Shown here: positions 35,051 to 46,180 of the stretch, piece by piece
Layout of the letters: every line of letters begins with the position of its first letter
How positions within the stretch are numbered: the first letter of the stretch is position 1
Source of the DNA: Humulus lupulus
Lineage: Eukaryota > Streptophyta > Magnoliopsida > Rosales > Cannabaceae
Direction: 5' to 3'
Length of the DNA: 64,000 nucleotides
Assembly: GCF_963169125.1 (NCBI RefSeq)
Contig: NC_084802.1
Location: forward strand, 19,158,896 to 19,222,895
The notes under the pieces: generated by a model
Database searches by the model: none
Seen by the model: the letters and a program-made list of their open reading frames with translations, nothing else
Told to the model about the DNA's origin: nothing
Program-made: the position numbers and the translations under genes

Positions 35051-35353
35051 CTTCATTTATCTTACTTTGTTTTCATAATAGTTCTGGTGACTTGATCATT
35101 ATTTTTACAATGCACATTCAAAAGGAAGTTTGAGACATTGTGATGCCTCTTGGTTCTGTTGACCTATATTTAAGTTTAATTTATTTTTCTAATGGTGATC
35201 TGCATTGCTGCTGAATGGTTATGAACATTTTCACCCTAAGAGCATTGAAATTTATGCCAATGGGGAATTTTTGTCTCTTGAAGCTTCAACCCCATTCTGA
35301 ATTTGTTCAGTCATATTTTACTTTTAGGTTGCTAATAACTTTACCATTTTCAG

Positions 35354-35470
35354 GAGCTCTGGGAAGAAAACTTGAGTGCTTCTGTTAGTCTTCAGGTTTT
35401 AGAAATTACTGAGAAGTTTTACACAATGGCTGCTTCCCATAGTATTGCTACAGACTATGGAAAACTTGAT
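35354..35470 (+). pseudogene. Captured exon resembling SPIKE1 (DOCK-family GEF)
   Basis: After an intact 3' splice site (TTTTCAG) the frame reads ELWEENLSASVSLQVLEITE, then TMAASHSIATDYGKLD, and then hits a stop. From memory this matches a region of the plant DOCK-family guanine-exchange factor SPIKE1, which acts on ROP GTPases in cell shaping. Only one exon is recognisable; the end corresponds to the expected exon end. A further exon-like piece at 35747-35800 (ATTTCAG, then a frame with a TGA) was not identified. The fragment cannot make the host protein. The family assignment is moderately sure. Confidence 0.5.
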
Positions 35471-36778
35471 TGATTCTAATATGCAATCTTGAGAACTAAA
35501 GAAAGCATAAAGGGATGATAAATTGTGTAGCTGGGTTTATAGTTATATTATCTAAAATAGCATGAATAGGTAGTTTTAATATAATAACTGTAATCATAAA
35601 GATTTATATATGATCTAATGCTCTAATATATTTGTATGTAGTTGTCTAGCGGATTAATTAGAGAAAATATTATCAAAGAAAGTTAAGTGTAGTAATTTTC
35701 TTCTAATTGTTTCTGTATAATCTTTCTAATTTCAGAAAATTGAGGATGGGACTTGAGAAGCTAGCTTGCAAGTTATGATTAAACAGGTTTCAAGTTTGGT
35801 TCATAGTCTCTCTCTTTGTTTCTTCTTGGCTGGTTGTTTATCGAATACATTTTAGCGCCCCCTACTGGTTAAAAGGTTCAGTTTCATGAAAAATAATAAT
35901 AGTAGGTTATTTTTTTTAGCTTCAACTGTCCATTGATGTTTTTATTTTCATGTCATTTTCTAGAAAGAACTAAATCAATAGTTTATTGGCAATAGGGATG
36001 GAGGAACTGTCATTTCTTTTAACAACAGAATGTAATATTCTGTTAGGAAACTAATTTACTATCATGAGATATTGTTTCTTTTTTCTATTGTTTTGAAAGC
36101 AGATTTTTTAAATGGATTTGGTTCAGAATTAGCCTTAATATTAGTACTAATTGGAATTGTTTTAGTGGGACACTCCAAATTTCAATGAATAATCATTCCA
36201 AATGCCTTGCTTTAATTTATGCATCACGTAGGACAAATCATGATGACTAATTATATATATGCTATAGTTATAACCAGATGCTATAGTGAATCAATGATAA
36301 GATCATCTTAGTGATTCATTCATTCTAAAGTTTATATATTCTCTTTTTCTTTTTTAACCTATTAAAATTCATTCCTTATTGCTCAAATGGTTTTGATTGT
36401 TCTAGTGCTGAGATTTTTAATTGTATGTTATAGCAGTTACTTGATTTTCTAGTACCATGATTAGTCCCACTAAAGATTTCTTGGTCTAAATCTATTACTA
36501 ATTTCTAGTACTTTAGTTTCATTAAGCTTTCTCTTTATCCCTACATATATGCGTGCCTTACTCTCTACATATATATATATACTATTGTATCATGTATGTA
36601 TCATTATAAAGGAAAAAATAAACAAAGAAGGAAAGAATTGAGTCAGTAAATTCACTTTTTTTCCTAAATTTTCTCTATGATTTGATTATTCGTACTTGTT
36701 TTTCTTTGCTATTCCTTTTTGACCTGCATAAATAATAAATCTGTGATGGTTCATGTAATTCTGTTGCTATTAATTTAG

Positions 36779-37388
36779 GAAAAATTACCAGAGAAGCTTG
36801 AAACAGTTGGTGCATTTCAAAAGCTGCCCATGGTGATGCAATCTTTTGATATTCTTTACTCAGCAATAAAGAAGGCCAAGAGAGTTTCTCCAACTAAGGG
36901 TAATTGTTTTGGGTGGTTTCTTGTTGACATAACTGCACATAAAGGGATTAGATGGAACTCTATTTATAGCTCCAGCTGCTAAACTAGCTTGTTTATGACA
37001 TAGGCATTGCCAACATTGCAAAGCCAGAGAGAAATAGCGGTGCAAAGCAGCTTGATGCGTTGATGAAAGTTTGTTCTTAACTTCCATTTGTCATTTATAA
37101 TTTAAAGTATCATCACCCATTAAATACTCTGAATAGTAATATGTTTTGCACTTTCTACATAAATATTGGTAGTTGGTGAGGTTGAGAGGGAAGGAGAATG
37201 GTTCTTCTGTAAATTTTTTGACATATTGCTTTCTTTCTCTGTCTTCAGGAATTGGCAGCTCCTTTGAGGACTTACATGCAGAGTTTTCCAAAGAGACATA
37301 CTATTCATCCATATGAGCGATCTTTTATTGAATTGACTCTTGGAGATGGAAATTATCATTATATTATATCAAGAATTATTGTTATAAG
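36779..37388 (+). pseudogene. Captured exons resembling a NOG1-like (PDE318-type) GTPase
   Basis: Three exons with good splice signals. Exon 36779-36899 reads EKLPEKLETVGAFQKLPMV and ends KKAKRVSPTK. Exon 37004-37068 reads GIANIAKPERNSGAKQLDAL. Exon 37249-37388 reads ELAAPLRTYMQSFPKRHTI, then HPYERS and LTLGDGNY. Phases fit between exons. This resembles the N-terminal region of plant chloroplast GTP-binding proteins related to NOG1 (Arabidopsis PDE318), ahead of the GTPase domain. The GTPase motifs themselves are absent. Introns are kept, so the capture was from genomic DNA and not from mRNA. Identity is from memory. Confidence 0.5.
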
Positions 37389-39110
37389 GTAATCTTTGAC
37401 ATTATTTTTTATTATTGGTGCAGTTTAATATACAGCTAGTGTCATATATTCTCTAGCTAAACATATTATTACATTGTTTTAAAATTATAATTTAGGAAGC
37501 ACATAAAACTTTTATATATGTTACAGCTATATACTTTTTACAATAGCAGAATTATTTAGAGTTAATTATTGAATAAGTTACTCTATCACACTGGGCCTAA
37601 ACGTGCCATGATATATTCAAATGCCATTTATGTATTTTTAAATACTATTCATACATATATATGTCACTTATTAATTGAATAAGTTTTTCATATTTTCATT
37701 TACTTGAGTCGATTTTAAGTAACTCATATTTTCATTTACTTGAGTCGATTTTAAGTAACTCATATTTTTTTAAAGGTGTGAAAGTTAAATACTCTACTTT
37801 CCTCAAAAAAGAAAAAAGAAGTTAAACACTCAACAAAATTCAACAAGTAAAGTCAATATTATTCATACTTTTATATCAACTTTCAATTGGAAAAACAAAA
37901 TATATATAAACTTTTAATATTACCATTCATACCTTAGTTATATTTTATTTTTCACTCTTTCCATTATTATTTAATTATTTAATTCGGATTTGACTCACTT
38001 TTATTATATCTGATTACATTGTAAAGGTGTTTATGTGCTGAGACGAACTTCAAAGAAACTTTTTTGGCAACAGTTTGCAAGAGGTATGCCTCTAACTTTT
38101 ATTTTAATACTATGCAAATGTTAGAGGAGTTTGAATATCTTAAATATTCATCCATAGTGTAGTAGGTTCTGGGATTATTATTGTGTGCTGCGGTATAGCG
38201 GAAGGTTGAGAACTTGTGTGTTTTAGTGAAGTAGGACCTGAGAAATTTGTGTGCTGCGGAGATAAGGAAGAAAACTTGTGTGTTGTTTGAATTGATATTG
38301 GCAGATGGTTGGTTCCTAGTGTATGGAAAATGTTGTTCGATTTTATGTAGACTTGTCTATAATTATCCTATAATTGAATTGTGTTTGTTTGTTTGATTGG
38401 TTTCATTATAACATATACTTGTATGAATGTACTTATTGCGTGTTGGCATACACATATAGCATAGCCTTTTGTACGTCATATTTTATATATGTTAGTTTTC
38501 TTCTTGTCCCTTCTCACAGAATAAAGGTTTCAAAAAGGAAGATATATAGGCTCATATTACCAACTTTGGACATCATTTTTGGTGCTATTTTGCTTTGATA
38601 GTTTCTTTATTCTATGTGTTGAAGGATGGTTTGGTGTATTACTGGTTTTCTAAGTCAATGTATTTTGTTCCCCTGCTTTGACGGGATCAAATAAGAAAAT
38701 TTAGCTAGAAATAATTGATTATATACAAATAATTTTTAAGGTTAAACATGAAGTGTTCTGATTTGGTATTTAAACATATATATGTATCTATTGTTCAAAT
38801 CTTATGAAAGGGTGTATGTTTGTAATGCACTAAGTTTATTTCAACCTTGTGTATATATTCACTGTAAAAGGGTGTTACTATATGGTTGAAAATCTGTGTG
38901 CTATTTGATTTGTTTGACATGTTGGTGTTGAATGTAACAGATAGCTAGGCTAGTAAATTAGGGGATATGCTGTCCGATTTTCTATAGATGGTGACATGTT
39001 GGGTTTTCTCTTTTTCTTCTATTTTCAGTGCAAGATGTGTATTTTACTATGTTTGGATTTTTTTTTCTTTCTATTTTCAGTGCAAGATGTGTATTAAAGA
39101 ACTTTTTTAT

Positions 39111-39350
39111 AATGTGCAGATCTATATTGAGATGCATTTCTTTGGCGCAATACTAGACAACATTGGTAGTTGAAGTTTTTAGAATAAAAAATATATTTCA
39201 CTAACTTTGTATACATTTCTTGTTTAATATTTGGTGATAATAGAATTTGATTGTAGTATAAACTATCATGTAATATGATTTTGTAAGCCGAGTAGACTAA
39301 TTATTGAAATTATATTTTTGAGTAATTAATAAAAAATTATTTTGTTGTAT
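39111..39350 (+). other. 3' terminal module of the CACTA element (copy 1)
   Basis: It begins AATGTGCAG, a good 3' splice site, and ends near AATAAAAAAT, a poly-A signal. It aligns along its length with 52873-53114 in the other gene-carrying element. It is probably the last exon and poly-A region of the element's own transcription unit, kept while the middle differs. Confidence 0.6.
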
Positions 39351-39539
39351 TTTCTTTTGAAATTTTTGAAATCTAACATATATAATACATTTTGGACACT
39401 CAAAGGGATATATTTTTTCTAAATCAAAATGAAAATTGTAGCTGCATTTTTTAAAAAAAAAATAATTACTTTTAAGGGCATGTAAAGTGAGTCCTAAAAA
39501 ATTAATTAAAGCACTCAATCAGATTTTTTAGGACTCGCA

Positions 39540-39745
39540 CATTCTTTTAGGACTCGCAATGCGAGTCCTAAAAACATAATTAAAGGCACTCAACCAGATT
39601 TTTTAGGACTCGCGATGCGAGTCCTAAAAACTTAATTAAAGGAACTCAACTAGATATTTTAGGACTCGCGATGCGAGTCCTAAAAACTTAATTAAAGGCA
39701 CTCAACCAGATTTTTTAGGACTCGCAATGCGAGTCCTAAAAAATC
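39540..39745. repeat. Array of four stem-loops, subterminal repeat of the CACTA element
   Basis: Four units, each a near-perfect inverted repeat (TTTTTAGGACTCGC, a 3-bp spacer, then its inverse), separated by related sequence containing ACTCAACCAGAT. Units lie near 39547-39574, 39600-39630, 39657-39686 and 39711-39742. Degenerate copies flank them. Such subterminal arrays bind transposase in CACTA elements. Confidence 0.75.
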
Positions 39746-40019
39746 TTAGCTTTTAAGGCTCTCAAATAGAGGACTCGCACCCCGCGAGTCCTAAAAACTT
39801 TTTCAGGACTCACAATGCTAGTCCTAAAAATCTTTTTTTGTAGTAGTGATCAGGCCTAGTAAAGTTATTTAGTATGAGCCAGATATGGGAGACGCCATTT
39901 GGGAGGACACTAAGTGAAGGCATGTTTTCTACATGAAATAGTTAAGCACGTTAAGGCGGATTTCCCTGTTAGGAACGAGTTTCCTAATACGCAGCGGAAT
40001 GGTGGTGAGGTTGGCCCAG

Positions 40020-42208
40020 TGTACAACAAAATTTTTGTACCATATTTAAACTACCTTTAAATATGCGGATCCATTAATATATACATACATTAATCATAAG
40101 CAAGTTAGGAATATAAATCATACCTCTTGAAGCCTATCAAGTGTCCTTGCTATCTTTTCGTAATAAGAATGATCTTCCTATCCAAGCTGCTCCCAGGTAC
40201 TCACACCAAGATCTTCCACATCGTTCTCTACACCTCAAGAAGTGTGTGGGCACTTAGAGAATAAAGGATAGTTTATTTGTGATTCTACTTGATGTACTCA
40301 ACACATGAGATCAAGAGAATAAGCCTGAGAATTGGTTCTTTATCTTTTCAGGGAGAGAAAAATATCGTTCTATTTTTCATAGAGTGAATAGACTGAGTTG
40401 TCTGCGCTATATGTATATTTTCTGATTAGTCATACTTAAAAGAAAATATTCAAATTTAAAAAATAAATGTGTAACCAACTTACAATTTATCTTTCAATTA
40501 ATTAATAATCTTATTAATGAAAATATCCAAAAACTGATTTTTTGAATTATTCATTAATTAATTAAATAAATAAATAAAATTGAAAACCTGTCCCTGAAAT
40601 ATGCAGTACGCGCCACACACAGTCCATGGACTGTGTGTGGTCGTGTACCACCATAATTTCTAGGGATATTTAATTTTTCTATTTTTATTTAATTATTTAT
40701 TCAAACTACTTTGTCAGATAAAAATCTAACAACCTGATAACTAATTCAAATTTGAATTCAAATTAAATTAAATATATTTTTAACTAATGATCAATTATAA
40801 TTAATTATTTGAATAAATATCAATCTTTTAAATTCAAATCCAATTTGAACTTATCAGATTATTATCTCCCACTCAAATAAAGATATTTAATTAATTCTAC
40901 TAATTAATTAAATCCAATATAATTTTGAAAATAAATATTCAATTTATTATAATTTCAAAAATTATAATTAATTAATTATTTAATTAAAAATTGAAATTAA
41001 TTTAATTATTTAATATAATTTCGAAAATTATACAATAATTAAATATTAATTATTTTTGTTAATTACAAATAATTTGTAATTAATTAATTAATCACTATTA
41101 TCATATAATTGTGTATTTGGCACGAAGAACAAATTTCTTCTTAAATATGTCTTTAAACTATTTTTCCCTTCATATAAACTCTTACCTTGAATATTGTTGA
41201 TATAGCCGTTGTGGGGACCTATAATTCCAAGCTCAAATAAATTTGAGATTATTAATTAAACTCTTTAATTAAATAATCTTAATTTATCAATCTCATGATT
41301 ATTGCATTATAAATATGAGACTGTACTCTTGTAATTATAGACATTTCATTTACTGAGTACTTTATAATTATAAAGCACCCATTGATATAATCATTGCATA
41401 CAAATTGATCCTCTAATAACGGTTCATAATTAATCAAGAATAAAGTTACCGTTATACCCTTTAAATTATCTCTTGTTTCCTTAAGTATCATTGACTTTAC
41501 TAGTGAAGGTTAATTCACAAATGAATTATGAATTTGAGCTCAATAACCTTTCAGTCCCAAAAGTCAACCCTTAAGAGAACCATTATTCAATCTCTTGCGA
41601 GAAGGCATAGATTCCATATCTGTATACTATGTCCCCAGCCATTTACATTAATGAGTTCCCAAAATAAAAGTTTCTAGCATGATCATTCTGATAGACCCTA
41701 ACGAATGAATCAAATAACTCATATAACATAAACAGGAGTTCACAGTAACTTTAGGATTAAGATCTATTTGTATATGATCATCAGATGATATATTAATTAA
41801 TACTTCGAAACGATATTTAACTAAGTATTAATAAACATATCTGGTCCAGTTCTATACATTCTCTAGTATATAAAGTACCTCCACTAAAGTGTCCTACTAT
41901 ACTAGTATTCCAGATCTAGATCACATGTATTCATAATACTAGTGGACCGTACTTGCAGTAATTAATCTAAAGATTCCATAACTTTATTTTACTGCAAACT
42001 ATTCAAGTTCATTTATCTCAAACACAATCCTCCCGTACCAATACGTATTTGAGATCACATATATGAGCTTAGGAATTTTTCTGATATTTACTTAATATTA
42101 TCACAGAATAATATAGTCCATAAAATATATGCATAACAAATTCAATTTATTTATTTATTTCATAAAACAATGTTTACTACACATGCTTTCGGGGCACAAT
42201 TCCCAACA
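40020..42208 (-). repeat. Copia-type solo LTR, minus orientation (about 2.2 kb)
   Basis: On the minus strand it begins TGTTGGGAATTGTGCCCCGA, a common start of plant Copia LTRs, and ends AAATTTTGTTGTACA. Its middle (40420-41120) is extremely AT-rich. Flanks CCCAG and TGCTC do not match, so the ends may be slightly off or the duplication has decayed. It lies in the interior of the 28-kb element. No coding sequence. Confidence 0.7.
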
Positions 42209-43073
42209 TGCTCGAGATTAGAGAAGGGAGGATTGGTCTACCTCGTTACAGTTAGAGCTCGAGGATATTCCATCGAAGGCAACCGATTGACTAGTTAGTC
42301 CTCATTCTTAGTTATATAATGAGTTGGAAGAAATCGATGTTGTGTATCTTCTAGAAAAGATTCAGATATAAAGTACATGCCTCAAGGTTGTTATATGATG
42401 AGGCTTGAGATATTAGTGCCTGCTAGGAAAGATTTGGTAACCTTCAAGAGAAGAATTGGAATACAAGTGGTAAAAGGTTTATAGTAAAATTGATTGAGCT
42501 CGTCATATGAGAGTTTTGATATGAGCCTGAGTTGGAGCTAATCTGTTAAGTAAGGGACAACCATGGATTATAAAAGATGGTGGTAATGTCTGGAATTGAA
42601 AGGGAAGGACCCAGTTGCATCTATGGGATGCCAAGATGTTGTGGTAGGTATCACTTGAAATATATTAGTTGGACTTAATGGAAACTGGATGAGCCAATAA
42701 GGTTTTGTTGGGTACGCTATGGGCTTTGGATATGGATAGACTCGGTATCACGGACATCATGAAGAATGATATTAGCTTAGCATAAAGAATTAATGGTTCA
42801 GATGAAGAAGTATTTGATTTGAGGATGGACTAGACGGAGCATTGTATCGTGGGACACGTCGACATCCCATGTTAAGGATGAAGGGAGTTGTTGCGCAAGA
42901 AAAAGCTAATGGAATTATGATAAGGAGATAGGGTCTTATGGAATAAGATTTTCACTCTGATGAGAGTATTACTGAAGGATAAAAAGTAAAGGACTGGACT
43001 CTGTGATGACAACCAGAGTCATGGGATTTGTACCCCGAAGTGTTCAAATAAATTTCGAGGCCGAAATTTCAGT
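42209..43073 (+). other. Interior of the 28-kb element, right part
   Basis: No recognisable protein motif. It ends at the polypurine tract. Confidence 0.5.
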
Positions 43074-43086
43074 AAGGAGGAGATAG
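43074..43086 (+). other. Polypurine tract of the 28-kb element
   Basis: AAGGAGGAGATAG lies directly before the 3' LTR start TGTAACGTCCC at 43088. Confidence 0.75.
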
Positions 43087-45482
43087 TTGTAACGTCCCAA
43101 AAAAATGCTAATAGTGTTTAGTGCCTTGATTAGCGTGCCGGGAGGGCATAACTAGATATATGTGTGATTAACTGATTAAATGCGTGACTATGTGGCATGC
43201 ATGATATATATGATAATGTGAGTATGATTATATGCATGTTTATGAGTATTAAATATGCATGTGGGCCCATTCTTGATAGTTGGGGCATATTTGTAATATT
43301 GGCCCGTTAGGGGCATAAATTTTATTGTATGTGAGTAAATGATTGAGACCACATTATCATGTGGATATATTTATAGTATACGGTTCGAGGCGATCCTAGT
43401 GAGTGGATTGGCGAAATAGTCGCAGCGGGGTTTAATACCCTGCTCGAGGCGAGACTAGGGGTATTTTGGAAAGTTAATGTATATTTGAGGTTTATTGAGT
43501 AACGAGTAGGTATTTGGTAATTATTTGAACATGGCGGGATTAAATGGGAATTTCTAGGATAACTTGAGGAATTAGTGGGAATCGGGAAATGACCATTCTA
43601 CCCCTAGAGGTAATTAGGGGGCTGGGAAAACTTAAGGGAAATTTGGTCTTTTAGAGTTAAGAATATACTCAGTGGGAAGCTTAGGAAGAGGCCAGAATTA
43701 CTACAACAAGACTCTCGGCACTCCCTCTCCCTCTCACTCATGATTTCTCACTCTCTCTCTCTCTCCCCACTTCTATTTTTCCTTAAAGTTAAGAAAACTC
43801 AAGAAACCAAAATTGAAGGATTTTAGCTGGAAACCAGGGGGAGTTTAATCTAGAAACTACTAGGTGATCACTTAAGGTTGAGGCTTCAAATTGAGGTAAA
43901 AATTCTGCTTTGTTCTGCTGGAATTTAGATTTGTTAGGCTGAATCTATTTAGGTTTCTAGCAAGGAGTTATTGTTGGTTGAAGTGATGGGCTTAGTAGAA
44001 TATTTGGATGTTTTATGCTTAAGAAATGTGATTAAAAGTTCTAGAGTCGTTTCTCGACTTGGTTTGGGTTTGGGAGTATAATTGAGGTTGAATTTTGTAG
44101 AATTTGGCTGGGAAAAACGCTGGAAAACCCAGGGGATTTTGGGCTCATGGGGGCACGCCACGACCCAGTTCATGGGCACCGCGACCTGTGTGCTCCAGAT
44201 GCCTTGGGAGGGTATGCTAATTTATGGGCGCGCCGCGACCCTAGGGGGCAAGTCACAACCCGCCTTCCCCCAGATGCAGAGGCTGCACCTCTGACTTGAG
44301 GCGCGCAGCGACCCTCAGGGCCAGGTCCCGACCCGCCTAGACATTTTTAGCCTAGGTTTGTCTTAAGGCTCAGGGAGGCTTGGGGATCTAAAATTAAGGT
44401 CTCGGGATGATTTCCACTACCCGATTTAGTAGAAATCGAGGTCTTGAAGGCTAGTATTTTAATCCAAAGCTTTTAAATGGTTTAGAATCTTATGGGTATC
44501 CATTATCGCATTGTGACTAGGTTTTACCGCAAGGGCTCAGGAATTAAGGATCATGCTCGGGGCCATCATACTCTTGCTGCTCGAGATTGGAGGTTAGAAA
44601 ACTTCACCTATGTGGTTGTCATTGGGACTGAGATCCCCTGTAATTGAATATGTGTGTTCTATAAGTTATATATATGTTATGTGAGATATGAAAGTACGAC
44701 CTAAGGGTGTCGGGACTGATAATAAGCGTATTGGACGTAGCTCGGCCTAAGTGAGACGGGGTCAACTAAATAATCAGAGGACTTGGCCTAAGCGAGCCGG
44801 GGTTAGCTAAATAATCACAGGACTCAGCCTAAGCGAGTCAGCGTCAACTAAATAATTAGAAGACTCGGCCTAAGTGAACCAGGGTCAACTAAATAACTAG
44901 AGGTCTCGGCCTAACACTACAACAAAACCCCATTTCAATAACACATCATTATAATACATTCAAAAAAGTATTATAGTATATATATATATAAAGTAACACA
45001 TGGCAAAGTGAAAAAAAAATGCCTAAGTCTTTTCCCTGTTATGTACAGTAGATTCCCATTTTTCATCTCTATCTCTCTCTGTCTCATTCTCCTTCGTGCT
45101 ATACCCATTTTCCCGTCCCATTTTCCTTTCTCTTCCTGCTATACCCATTGACTCAACCTTATCACCACCTCCTCCTCCTCCTCTCTCGGACCGAACCACC
45201 TCCTCATCTCTTTTTTTTTTTTTTGGAGTTCATCTATCACCGAGACGTCGGCAGAAGTCTGGTGGGGCTCGATCGGCGCAGGCGGGGCGGACTCGATTGG
45301 CACAACTGCAGAGAGCCAGGACTTAGGGACTCGGGGACGACTGCGGATGGCTACAACGCGTACTTTCCTCAAAAGGTTTCTCTTTCCTTCTGCGCTTACC
45401 ATTTCTTTTTCTTTCTGCATCTCATTTTTCGTTTCTTTTTTTGAAGAAGAGATTTCTTTGATACAGGGGATTTTCAGAGTAT

Positions 45483-45778
45483 ATGATTTCGGGAAATGAA
45501 TTGGCCTATCAACAACTTTGCAGTGACATTACACTGGAGTTCAATAATTGCTCTAAACAAGTTGGTATCCATATTCACATCCCAAAATTTGAAATTCACA
45601 TATAAATATATGTTTATTTTCTGTATTTAAGTTTGTGAAGTGGGTTTCTGTGTTTTTTTTAGTTCAGGTCATTGAAATGGAGTCCCTATTTCAGAATTCT
45701 GAGTACGATCGAGTTGATTTAGCTAAGCTTTAGAGATCTGTTCAAGAACAGGAAAAGCAGAAACTGAATTTGGCAACC
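45483..45778 (+). pseudogene. Captured exons resembling a REX1-B DNA-repair family gene
   Basis: Exon 45483-45560 starts with ATG and reads GNELAYQQLCSDITLEFN, with a donor-like GTTGGTATC after CAA. Exon 45668-45778 follows TTCAG and reads VIEMESLFQNSEYDRVDLAK, then a TAG, then SVQEQEKQKLNLAT. From memory this matches the N-terminus of a plant protein of the REX1-B family (Pfam DNA_repr_REX1B). The rest of that protein is missing. It lies nearest the 5' leader, so it could supply the start codon of a chimeric transcript, but the in-frame TAG would stop it early. Identity is moderately sure. Confidence 0.55.
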
Positions 45779-46180
45779 AATGCCTCTTTTATTTTTCTTT
45801 TTTGCCACTATTATAATACACTCTAAAAATTTCTTGGCTATTTTCTTTGTGGATTTATATCTTAGAACTCTAATACAAGCCTTCCCTTTTCTTATTATGC
45901 CATTTTGAATGTTTTGAAGTTTCGTTTAGAGAGCCATATCGTTTATATTCTGTTTTGAAGTTTCGTTTACTCATGTATGCAAACCTTACCCTCACTATAC
46001 ATGCGAATTTATTATTTATTTATTGAAAAAAAATTCTAAGCAAGCTTTTCCCTTTTGGTTTGCTTTTGTTTCTTTGGTTAGTATTCAGATCATGCGATGA
46101 ATGCTATCATTGATTATGATGTGCTATCCTTTTTGTTTTTGTACTTCTTTTCACATGTTTTTCTTCTTAACGTTATCCAG

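Larger units (their letters stand above)
34049..39848 (+). mobile_element. CACTA-type element with captured gene fragments (5.8 kb)
   Basis: Left end CACTACTACAAAA, right end its inverse (TTTTTTGTAGTAGTG). Flanks ATG and ATC match at two of three bases. Subterminal arrays of TTAGGACTCGC in both orientations lie at 34080-34400 and 39470-39830. Between them are a CT-rich leader-like stretch (34590-34740), exons resembling host genes, and a 3' module shared with the element at 44915. No transposase was recognised. Confidence 0.85.

Noticed and set aside
34694..35056. Minus-strand proline-rich open frame and overlapping plus-strand Gly/Leu-rich frames
   Set aside because: GC-rich low-complexity sequence opens frames on both strands; no domain or conserved motif.
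40420..41120. AT-rich tract as an origin or matrix-attachment region
   Set aside because: It lies inside a Copia-type solo LTR and has no specific motif beyond base composition.
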